Shown piece by piece: positions 1 through 8,400 of a DNA stretch of 12,954 nt. A program made the translations under genes and the position numbers. This DNA is from Deltaproteobacteria bacterium (lineage in GTDB: Bacteria; Desulfobacterota; Desulfobacteria; Desulfobacterales; SG8-13). The stretch is from positions 1-12,954 of the forward strand of contig JAHEIV010000034.1 of assembly GCA_024639205.1 (NCBI GenBank), given 5' to 3'. The notes below the pieces were generated by a model. That model saw only the letters and a list, made by a program, of their open reading frames with translations, was not told the DNA's origin and searched no databases. The first letter of the stretch is position 1, and the number at the start of each line of letters is the position of its first letter.

Positions 1-1944
1 GTCAGCGCCCACCACCGGTTTCCCGGCGGCATCCACGATGCTGCCCCGGATGCCGGTGGCGCCCGATTCATAGGACGGCTCTTTGGTGCCGATCTTTAAA
101 TCCGTAAAAAAGTCCACCTCGTTATCCAGCAGACACAGCAGGGCCCCGCGACAGCTGATATAAATGGCCTCGAGATCTTCAAAGCGGCATCCTGATAGGA
201 TGGCGGCCTCCTCCGGGACGTCTGCTGCTTCGACGGCATCCTCCCGTTCAGCCGCAGCCGGGGGATGTTCCGCCGAACGCAGGGCCTCACGGGGATCCGT
301 CCCGGGAAGTTTGGCGGCCGACGGCGACAGCACGCTCAAGAGCTTTCCCTGTCGTACGAATTGATCGAACTCTTCCCGGTTCAGTTTCAACAGGTCAAGG
401 GCCAGCTTGAGCCGCTCCTGCTGGTCTTCCAGCCGGGCGGCCTCGGCCCGACGCAGCTCGACCTTGCCTTCCAGGCTCAGGCCGATGAATTTGAACGGCA
501 AGTTGTATTCCTGAATGAAATCTTCCAGGTCCGCGGCAATGTCGGCAAAAACGCCGCCGATATGTCCCTCAATGCGCAGAAAGGGAAATGGCTCGCAATC
601 AAACTTCAGCGGATTGACAACATGCGGCAATGATGCCGGAGCCCATTTCTCGGCATTATAGGAAAGCGTATGATCCGTTTTGCACTGGCGCCTCAATTCA
701 TCATTCCAGATTTCATGAATGTTTTTCCCGGGCGCGTAGTAATAGGGGATCGATCTCGAGCCAAGGGCCGTACCCTTCTCATTACTGGGGGTAATTCGGA
801 TTCGGCCCTTCTGATAGGGCGGAACCTCGAAATATTCAACGAGAAGCTTCATACGCTGAAACAGCGTGATCGCCTTCTCGAGACGCTGTTCATGATCATC
901 GCAGCGGCTGGCCGGGATAAAGCCCTGCCGGTAGATCGATGGACGACATTCTGCCGATGCAATGGCCGGACCCAGCATCAGGTGCTTGGCAAACAGCAGG
1001 GAATCCGGGCAGCATTCCGCTTTTAAGTCAAAAGCCGTTGCCCTGAATTCATCGTAGGCCAGCACCAGATCCTTGAAATAGTCAAAAACATACTGGATGT
1101 ACCGGGACTGTTTGGAAACCAGCTGCATAAACCGGTCGAGCAGTTTGCCGCGGTTAAAGGGGTTTGCAGCGAATGGGCCGGACAAAAAGTGAGCGTAAGC
1201 GTCATATGATTTCTCATAGGCTTCGCTGATCTTATTCAACACCGGTTTGCTGGCCAGCTTGGCATATAACTGATACAGGTCCGAAAAGGCAACCTGGTCT
1301 CCCAGCTGCAGCAGACCCGATTCGCGACCGAGCCGGATTTCGGGCAAATCGTAGCGTGCATTGAAGAATTGATCTAGATCGGCACTTTTGCCCAAACCGT
1401 AGGCCTCGGCAATAATCTGCCGTAAATCCGACTGATCGATCAGCAGGCGCTTGACACACAGCTCGACCCGGATGCCCCGCTCATCGCAGTCCTCACCCGT
1501 GCAGGTTTCCAGATCGACATCCCTGCATTCAAGGTAGAGCAGAACGGCCTTGGTCTTCAAATACGCATCCGTCAGGGGTTTGCTGCCGTCGCCCGTCTCC
1601 GTCTCTGCTGCAGAACACAGCTCCACCAACGGAATCTGGCTGTTGCCCTGCCAGAAGGGCGGATAAACAACCGGGTCCTGGTAGTCCAGGTAACGGGCCG
1701 CGCTGTAGTCATCGACCTCGATCAAATGCCCCTCGGACGTAACGCCGATCCCTCTCGCGACTGTCAGAGTGGGTACCGCACCGGAAGTATAGCTGACTTC
1801 CAGACCGCAGACCGGTCCGATACCGATTACTTTGGCATGCGTGCGCAACTCTGCATTTCTCAAAAAGTTACTGAGTCCATTGAGTTGTTCGGCAGTCAAC
1901 ACCTGGTTGGGTTCAAATTTGGGGTAAGAATTGCAATCAGCCAT
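1..1944 (-). CDS. Large eCIS-associated protein, 3' end beyond left edge (partial)
   Basis: The frame is open from the start codon to base 1 without a stop (648 codons in the window), so the C-terminus is missing. I chose the ATG at 1942-1944 because an AAGGA Shine-Dalgarno lies 8 bases upstream; the ATG six bases earlier would be only 2 bases from it. The N-terminus carries FEPNQVLTAEQLNGL and, around residues 43-51, GIGPVCGLE, a pattern I recall from uncharacterised proteins encoded in eCIS loci. Residues about 490-540 are rich in E, R, L and Q and look like a coiled coil, followed by an Ala/Glu/Pro-rich linker. The last visible residues (IRGSIVDAAGKPVVGA) look like the start of a carboxypeptidase-regulatory-like beta-sandwich domain. 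The protein is cysteine-rich for a cytoplasmic protein and has no signal peptide or membrane segment. It sits directly downstream of the baseplate genes but behind its own ribosome site. A peripheral baseplate or fibre-like part is plausible; the function is not shown. Confidence 0.85.
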   Translation of the reverse strand, partial: MADCNSYPKFEPNQVLTAEQLNGLSNFLRNAELRTHAKVIGIGPVCGLEVSYTSGAVPTLTVARGIGVTSEGHLIEVDDYSAARYLDYQDPVVYPPFWQGNSQIPLVELCSAAETETGDGSKPLTDAYLKTKAVLLYLECRDVDLETCTGEDCDERGIRVELCVKRLLIDQSDLRQIIAEAYGLGKSADLDQFFNARYDLPEIRLGRESGLLQLGDQVAFSDLYQLYAKLASKPVLNKISEAYEKSYDAYAHFLSGPFAANPFNRGKLLDRFMQLVSKQSRYIQYVFDYFKDLVLAYDEFRATAFDLKAECCPDSLLFAKHLMLGPAIASAECRPSIYRQGFIPASRCDDHEQRLEKAITLFQRMKLLVEYFEVPPYQKGRIRITPSNEKGTALGSRSIPYYYAPGKNIHEIWNDELRRQCKTDHTLSYNAEKWAPASLPHVVNPLKFDCEPFPFLRIEGHIGGVFADIAADLEDFIQEYNLPFKFIGLSLEGKVELRRAEAARLEDQQERLKLALDLLKLNREEFDQFVRQGKLLSVLSPSAAKLPGTDPREALRSAEHPPAAAEREDAVEAADVPEEAAILSGCRFEDLEAIYISCRGALLCLLDNEVDFFTDLKIGTKEPSYESGATGIRGSIVDAAGKPVVGAD

Positions 1945-1950
1945 GATCAT

Positions 1951-2221
1951 AGTCCTTAGTATGCTAGTTCCAAATTATCTATAAAAGCGAACCGCAGAAT
2001 ATCGAATATCGAACCGCAGAATGCCGAAGGATGGATTCGCTCCTGGCCTGCGTAGCCAATTTGGCGAAGCGGGCTCGCTCATTCTTATTAATTTGACAGA
2101 ATTCATTATTCGACGTTGGACGTTGGAAGTTCGATGTTGGACGTTGGTTATATTCTTTTTCGATCAAACTGGCCTCTTTTCAGTCCGAAGGCCGGGCCGA
2201 CACCAGATCATGAGACATGCC
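1951..2221. repeat. Repeat-bearing intergenic spacer between gp7-like gene and left-edge gene
   Basis: This non-coding gap holds three kinds of repetition. CGAACCGCAGAAT occurs twice (1988-2000 and 2010-2022), separated by ATCGAATAT. An 18-base unit occurs twice with one mismatch, at 2109-2126 (TTCGACGTTGGACGTTGG) and 2130-2147, spaced by AAG. Inside each unit the GTTGGA/CGTTGG motif repeats again. Related sequence recurs at 9422-9444. A 62-residue open frame here merely translates the repeats (QRPTSNFQRPTSN) and is not a gene. Such short families are, from memory, dispersed in many copies in Desulfobacterales genomes. No clear intrinsic terminator follows the gp7-like gene. Confidence 0.65.
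1953..1957 (-). promoter_or_regulatory. Ribosome binding site deciding the start of the left-edge gene
   Basis: On the minus strand AAGGA lies 8 bases upstream of the ATG at 1944 and only 2 bases upstream of the ATG at 1950. The spacing favours the inner ATG, giving a protein beginning MADCNSYPKF. An A/T-rich stretch just upstream (TTTATAGATAAT, about 1975-1986) could hold a -10 element, but no good -35 was found. Confidence 0.6.
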
Positions 2222-3139
2222 TCAAGAGGTCGATCCTAAAATACTGTGGTTCAACAGAAGCGGCACGTTCTCTTCGCCTTCTACACATTCAAACAGCCGG
2301 GTTTCGGGATAAACGCTGCGCAGGGAACCCAGGGCAGCAATCAAACGCTTCTGAGCCGGAACCAGCGTTGCCGGATCCGGCCGGGCTTTGGCCGTTTCTG
2401 CCAGCCAGGCTTGATACGCTGTTTCAAACCCCTCCAATTCAGGCGGATTTACCCAGCATATTTTGACATGCAGATGGGACGGCGCCTCCTGACGAAAAGT
2501 GGTTTCCACCAGCTGCCGAAAGTCCATATTCTGAAAGCGCTGAGGCCAGGCCGGAATGACAACCGTAGCCCGGAATGAGTAGGGGTCAACCCAGCCCCCA
2601 CAGGTATTGCAATCGGGCGGCACGCAAATTCCCAGCAGGCAGTCGTCTTCGGCCGGCATCCCGGAGTAATCCATGGGGCGCAGCAGAATATGTTCGACCA
2701 GGTGATACCCTTCACACAATGATTGACCGGCAATAAAGTCGACAACGGTCTCGATCGCCTGCTCCCTGGCATCAATGGTGTCAAAGTAATCGATTCGCCG
2801 CGCGATGATCGGATCCGCGTCGTCCACCAGGTTAAAATAGAACTTACCGTCGGCAGCGGTTTCGCGCCGGTAGAAATCTCGAAAAGCGCCGAAGTAGGCC
2901 ACCCGGCGTTTGGTTTCGTTACAGGCCGCTTCGGTCAGAAAGTGCTGGGAGCTGCTGAGCAGAATCCGGCCGTTGTCGTCCTTCAGCCGGAAGCGGTATT
3001 CGTCGGTATCGTCTTCGTCTGCTTCCAGATAGACCTCGAAGGCGGCATCCAGACACTCATGCAAAAATCGGCGGTTGTAAGATTCGATACCGAGAAGGCG
3101 GCCGACCCGTTTTTCCAGTCCGCTGACATTGTCGCTATC
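2222..3139 (-). pseudogene. C-terminal part of gp7-like (Afp12-like) baseplate protein, cut off by in-frame TGA
   Basis: These 305 codons plus stop continue the frame of the preceding 779-aa reading frame after one TGA. The first 25 codons read DSDNVSGLEKRVGRLLGIES and onward, which looks like conserved protein sequence. No ATG, or start with a Shine-Dalgarno, precedes them; the first possible start is a TTG at 3062-3064 without a ribosome site, which would discard that segment. Further on are HLVEHILLRP, a cysteine cluster (C-x4-C-x4-C-x2-C, about 2598-2646), DPYSFRATVVIPAWPQRFQNM and a terminal helix-rich part containing FETAYQAWL. I recognise this order as the C-terminal domain of eCIS gp7-like baseplate proteins. 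It is therefore best read as one half of a broken or recoded gene rather than as an independent gene. A separate subunit starting at the TTG cannot be excluded. Confidence 0.75.
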
Positions 3140-3142
3140 TCA
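3140..3142 (-). other. In-frame TGA interrupting the gp7-like gene
   Basis: Reading the minus strand, the codons run GCC GAT GAT CTG TGA GAT AGC GAC AAT GTC. The frame is open for 779 codons before and 305 codons after. A one-base change from TGG (Trp) would produce it. Readthrough would give a 1085-residue protein. Confidence 0.9.
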
Positions 3143-5479
3143 CAGATCATCGGCCAGTTTATAATTGAAGGCCTTGCCGCGGTCGCGGCTGATGACGGGA
3201 TAGTCCCTGAGGAAAGCCAGTTTGTCATCGATGAGTTCGATGGGCGCCCGCTTGCGGTCCAGGGTGTACATCATGAGGACGTAGTCGGTAAATTTCTCGT
3301 TAAAGCGGGCCATCAAGTGATCCAGCAGGCGATTTTTGCGCAATTCGTAGGTCGATTGACTCTCTAGCAGATCTTCGCGCCGGTTCCGGCCGCTTAAAAA
3401 CCGGTCTTTAAACACCTCCAGTGCCGCCTCCCAGTGGACCTGATAGCTTGCCGGGTCATCCAGATCCAAATTCGGATCTCCGGCCACAGCCGGCATGCCG
3501 ACGAACTCCTTAAGCAGGGGCGCAATACCCGGCACATCTGACTGGCTGACTCCCGGAATCCGGACCAGAAGCTGGGAAAAGTACGTTTTTTGGACCGCCG
3601 GATCGAGGGAAAACAAATCTTTAACGTGGGCCAGCTGGGCCAGGTAGTTGGCCAGCAATTGATCGAACAGCAGCAAATAGGCTTTGAATTGCCTGGCCTG
3701 GGCCTTACGCCGATCGGTGGCTGATCCCGGCAGTCCCTCCAGGCCGATGCCGTAGCACAGGGGGTAGTCATTCTGGATCGAATAATAGCGTTGAATATCC
3801 CGATCCGATCCCGCAGGGACCGGCAGGTCGTATTCATCTTTGCCCAGACGGTTATGTCGCCCCAGGGCCTGCCGTTCGGCCAATTTCTCCAGTGCTTCAT
3901 CCTGATTGGCCGTGTAGGGTATTATGCCCCGGAAAAAGGTTATTGTCGACAGCCGGGGCTCCAGTCGAACAGCCCGTCCGGCGGCAATGTTCAAACACCA
4001 TTCTTCTCCTTCGGTCTGGGCAACGCCGTCAGTCAAATTGCTCAACAATATTTTTTTCACCGCCACCACCCCGGGAACATCCATGATGATCTGAATCAGG
4101 TCGGATACCCGAATCGTGTCGACAAAAACCGAGGCCTCCAGTTCGGTTTCATCGATAAATCCGTGGTCCAGGGCCGGTCCCTCGAAAATCTCGTCCACTG
4201 TTCGGCCTCTGGCGGTCAACTCGGACAGGGTATAGAATTTGATGTCAGGTGCCAAAAACCGCCCCACCTGGTAATACACCTCGGCCAGGACCGCTTCGAT
4301 ATCGGCATCGGCATTGACCTCGAGATCGGCGCAAACGATAATGTCATCAACCGCAATGGCCCGGTAACGGCAAAAATCCTCCCCCAGATTGCGATGTCGG
4401 TGCAGCCGGTCGTGAACCGCGCCGACAATGGCCAGCGCAAGCTGCAGCCGGGCCTGGTAGCTTTTGCGAATCGGTTCTTCGTCCAGCAGGGCATCCTCTA
4501 TGCGTAGCCTGTTGGCTGTAGTCTTGGGGGCCGCCGACACCACGCGGTAGGACATCACGGGGCCCGGGCCGTCAGTCAGATCGATGACCAGTTGCCCCTG
4601 ATAAACACGCTGTTGCACATCGTAAACCGGCTTGCCGAATTTGAGTTTCACAATATCTGCCGGATCAATGTGGTGTTCTCGAAACAGCTCCCAGCCGGGC
4701 AGAATAAGGTTGATCTCAAAGGCCTCATCTTCATCACCGGCGGTCAGTGTGAAGAAATAGCGATTCAAATCCCCAACTGCGGGATCGGTTTCCAGTTCCA
4801 GGACCACATCATACAGTCCTTGCAGCAGCACGGGTTCTATTTTGCGGCTGCCGCCGGCAATGGCGTTTTGCCAGAAGAGCTCCCAGTAGTGGGCCTGCAG
4901 CAGTTCGGGTTCCAGGAGAGATTCCAGGGCGGCCTCAAATTTATCCCGGTCCGGAAACTCCTGATTCAATATGGTTTCCAGTTTTTGCCGCACCGCCAGC
5001 GGTATACCCCGTTGCGCCAGCCGCTGCAGGGAATCGTTCGTCACCTTGAAGCGGGGTGCGACGGTCAATTCACTGCGCGAACAGTCGGCATATATTTGTG
5101 GCGCTTTCACATCGACCATTTCCAGCCAGGCGTTCCTGACGCCGGGCACATCGATCATGATCGCCCGAAAATCATTTTTGGTGACCGGGTTGCAGGGCAG
5201 GATATCCCGGGCCGTAAAAAAATTCTGAATGTCCGCTTTGGCCCCCTTTGATCCTTCAGCTAGAATATCCTCGAGGGGATAGCGGGTACGGTAGCCCAGA
5301 TCCGTAATGGCGTAACTCAGCATCTCCAGAGTGGTGATTCCCGGATCGTGGACATTGTAGTCCGTCCATAGCTGTGAGGACAGCTTCTCGATATGCGCGA
5401 TCCCCTGCTTGCGCAGCAGACCGTAGTCTTCGCTGGGCGGCAGATCTTTAAACTTATCTATGAAACCCTCTTCATTCAT
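3140..5479 (-). CDS. gp7-like (Afp12-like) baseplate wedge protein, N-terminal 779 residues
   Basis: This is the major part of the second large wedge protein of an eCIS baseplate. Residues about 35-65 contain LWTDYNVHDPGITTLEML and ITDLGYRTRYP, the HDPGIT-type N-terminal signature of baseplate proteins from these loci. The middle (about 90-460) is mixed alpha/beta with VPGVRNAWLE- and VPGVVAVKKI-type segments, as in baseplate J-related folds. The part around 580-680 is helical (KAYLLLFDQLLANYLAQLAHVKDLF). The ATG overlaps the stop of the upstream gp6-like gene by 4 bases (ATGA, 5476-5479), so translation is probably coupled. The protein ends at NYKLADDL, just before a TGA, with the expected C-terminal domain lying in the same frame beyond it. 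Whether the 779-residue product is stable or functional is unknown. Afp12-like is assigned from motifs and gene order, not from a search. Confidence 0.88.
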   Translation of the reverse strand: MNEEGFIDKFKDLPPSEDYGLLRKQGIAHIEKLSSQLWTDYNVHDPGITTLEMLSYAITDLGYRTRYPLEDILAEGSKGAKADIQNFFTARDILPCNPVTKNDFRAIMIDVPGVRNAWLEMVDVKAPQIYADCSRSELTVAPRFKVTNDSLQRLAQRGIPLAVRQKLETILNQEFPDRDKFEAALESLLEPELLQAHYWELFWQNAIAGGSRKIEPVLLQGLYDVVLELETDPAVGDLNRYFFTLTAGDEDEAFEINLILPGWELFREHHIDPADIVKLKFGKPVYDVQQRVYQGQLVIDLTDGPGPVMSYRVVSAAPKTTANRLRIEDALLDEEPIRKSYQARLQLALAIVGAVHDRLHRHRNLGEDFCRYRAIAVDDIIVCADLEVNADADIEAVLAEVYYQVGRFLAPDIKFYTLSELTARGRTVDEIFEGPALDHGFIDETELEASVFVDTIRVSDLIQIIMDVPGVVAVKKILLSNLTDGVAQTEGEEWCLNIAAGRAVRLEPRLSTITFFRGIIPYTANQDEALEKLAERQALGRHNRLGKDEYDLPVPAGSDRDIQRYYSIQNDYPLCYGIGLEGLPGSATDRRKAQARQFKAYLLLFDQLLANYLAQLAHVKDLFSLDPAVQKTYFSQLLVRIPGVSQSDVPGIAPLLKEFVGMPAVAGDPNLDLDDPASYQVHWEAALEVFKDRFLSGRNRREDLLESQSTYELRKNRLLDHLMARFNEKFTDYVLMMYTLDRKRAPIELIDDKLAFLRDYPVISRDRGKAFNYKLADDL

Positions 5480-8400
5480 GGTCCATTCTTCGCCGGTTTG
5501 ATGAAATGATCGCTGTGGGAAACGATAATCGAACGTGCCGAGACCGGTACGGCTTCATCGACATCGACGCGCGGTTGCGGTTCCGAAGTAAAGTGGTTCA
5601 TTTTAAAATCGGTGACATAATCGACATAGGGTCTTTCCTCTACGAAATTGAGGATCACCGATTTATGCAGTCGTCCGCCAAAGACGATGTCCTGCCCCCG
5701 CTCGAATGCCCAGGGAGACAAGAATTGAATAATGTCCTGATGCAGTTTTTTTTCATAAAAGCCCCGATCATAGCCCGTGCGGAACTCAACCCCGAAATCC
5801 ACCTGCACCTTTTCATAAAGCGGATTCAGAACCTTCAGGTGCCGGGCGGCAAAGGGGGAGATCCGACGGCAGAGGAACTGACGTACGGTTTCCAGAACGT
5901 TCAGGCTGACCCGGGGCTCCAGAGGGTTGACCGCATTTTTATTGTTCAAATCCGGAATCAGGATCAGGCTGACGAAACCCGGTGCGAATTCCGACCGATC
6001 GACCCGCAGATCTTCCGTGTAAAGCGGCTGATGATGGACACATTGCAGCATGGTCTCTTCGGCGCCGCGGTAAATGTAGGTGCTGTGGTTGATGCAGCGG
6101 GCTTTGTATATCTCCGGGAATTGCTCCAGGACCAGTTTTTCATAATCGAAAATGGTTATTCCCCGACCCTTGTGGCGCAGTCTCTCACTGACGCGGCGAT
6201 AAAATTGATCCCGCTCCTCCTTGATCCGCCCGCCGAATGAGGCATAGGGTTGACTGATGGTCTTGACGGCCGCCTGTTTGACTTTCAGCTTGCTGATGGT
6301 GTCCGCGGGCAGGCTCCGGGCCAGAAAATCCGGTGCATTGCCCTGGCTGACAAACGACGCCTGGGCAGCCTGGGCCTTGATTTCAATTAAGTTGCAGACC
6401 GCATTGGGGTTGGCGGCGACACTGGCCCGCAGCCAGTGCAGATCGGCCGGCAGGATGCTGTTTTGCGCGGCTGCCTCCCGCGGAACCGCAAACCGGATAA
6501 TACCCGAAGTCAGCAGACCATTGGAGGTATCGGACAGGATCTCGTTGGGTGCAAAGGCCTGCCAGTGATTGCCGCTGAGATAGGACCAGTTGACCGTCTG
6601 CTTCGGCAGCTCCGGATCGGCACTGCCTTCGGCAACCTGCAGCAGGAGCACCAGATTCTGGGGCGGTGCCAGGTCCGTTAGACCAATATAGAGCTCCCCG
6701 TTGTTTTCTTCGGAATTCCCGCGGGTTGTATTTTCAAAGCGCGGCAGCAGATGCAGGATTTCGTTCTCCAGACTTGGTACGGGCTTGTAGCCAAAGGGAT
6801 AGATGTGCAGGAGGCGGTCCGGTGCCGTCGAATCGAATGTGAGATCGACGTCGGCTGTGGCCGTATAATCGAGATACAGGGATCGGATGACCGGCGTGTA
6901 AGGTTCGTTGGGGAGTTCCGGCGGGGCCGGTGCCTGAGGCGCCAGTGCATCGATCGCCTCAGCCTGTTTACCGTCGCCGGCGGCCGCACCCTCAACGATC
7001 GATTTTAGCTGTGAGCTGCCCGATTGAGCGTCCTTTCCGTTTGAATTGCCGCCCGACCCGGCCTGGGTCAATGCGATCACTTGTTTGGCATAGACTTTGG
7101 CAAATATCTGATGGCCGAAAGCCTGGGGCGGATCGATTAATTCCCAGCGGATAAATCCCTGCTGAGAATTGGGATTGAATTGAGTAATGGGATCCAGCCC
7201 CGGGGCGTCAGGGGTGATGGGATCACTGGTTGGCGGGGACAGTTGATTGATGATGGGATTACCGGCAGCGTCGTAGGGGGCGTTGGCAAACAAGCGGAAT
7301 TTGTCGATCAGGGGATCCCATGATCTATCCTTGAGCACCGACAGCTCAGCTGTAAAAACCGCGTTATTGAAGTCTTTATCGACCCCGAACTGGTTGTATT
7401 CCTGGTAGTGGTCCGCAAAATTCGCAGGGGCGTCCAGCCATTCGAAATAAAGCGTAAAATCCGTGACCCGCTTGCGAAAAACTTCGTCGCTCCCGATGTA
7501 AAAACGCGCACCCTTGACCGGAATGGGACCAAAGGGTTGAAACGGTTTCCCGACATCCAGCAGCCCCAGATCATTTTGGACGATCAGGTTGCGAACCTTA
7601 TCGACAGCAACCTGCAGACGGACATTCGTAATGACGACATTTTTCAGGGAGTGGTAGGCATATTGCGGCGGTCCGGGAAGCTGATGTGCCAGGATGACAG
7701 CCAGGATCGGGGCAAAGGTGTCATAGTGGCCGCCATGTATTTCGGAATCATACGCTACCACCGGTCCAATTGTCTCATCAACGAAGACGGTAAAGGTCAG
7801 CTCGTTGGGTGCGCTTTTTTCCACCGATTCGGGAACGCCTTTTATCCAGCCTTCCTCGCCGCTCAGCTCCACCCGGTAGGCCATGCGGCCGGCTTCCCCC
7901 AACGGTATGGTATCCGGCAAATCTTCATCGGCAGTCAAACTGATCGTGATCGTGCGGGCCCCCTCACCGAGCACGAGAACCGGTGAAGTCAGGGCAAAAC
8001 CGATCTCGGCCGTCTGCATCGTCATTTCATCCTCGGCGCGATACCCGCCGATGATTTTCTGGCTTTCTCCAAAGGCTTTCCAGCTGGGTTCATCCACCTC
8101 AAATTCAGCGCCCCGGCCGTCTCTGGAATTGGCCACCGGAGCGGCATACACGCGGTCATGGTCACCCCGATCGGTGCCATTCGCTCCCTGACGGTCGATG
8201 AACACGGTCTTCAACTGACTGACGGCAGCCCGGTTGAAGACAATGTCCTGATCCAGCTGATAATGAACATCATTGCCCTGGCTGTCTTTGCCGGCCTTCA
8301 GCACTGTTCCGGCTTCCAGCAGATGGGTGTCGACCTGCTTGGCCAGTTCAAAGACCAGGTGCACACGGTCGGATACCTCCGGCTTTTCGCTGAACTGCAG

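Noticed and set aside
1979..2167. 62-codon minus-strand open frame
   Set aside because: Its protein is a translation of the intergenic repeats (QRPTSNFQRPTSN) with no ribosome site.
2160..2221. Terminator after the gp7-like gene
   Set aside because: GGCCT and AGGCC can pair on the minus strand, but the loop is 13 bases and no U tract follows.
2222..3064. Independent 280-aa gene starting at a TTG
   Set aside because: There is no ribosome site before the TTG, and conserved-looking in-frame sequence extends 25 codons upstream to the TGA, so it is better explained as the remainder of the gp7-like gene.
2723..3367. 214-codon plus-strand open frame over the gp7-like gene end
   Set aside because: It is antisense to the split region and reads across the TGA, but the minus-strand frame carries the conserved baseplate sequence on both sides.
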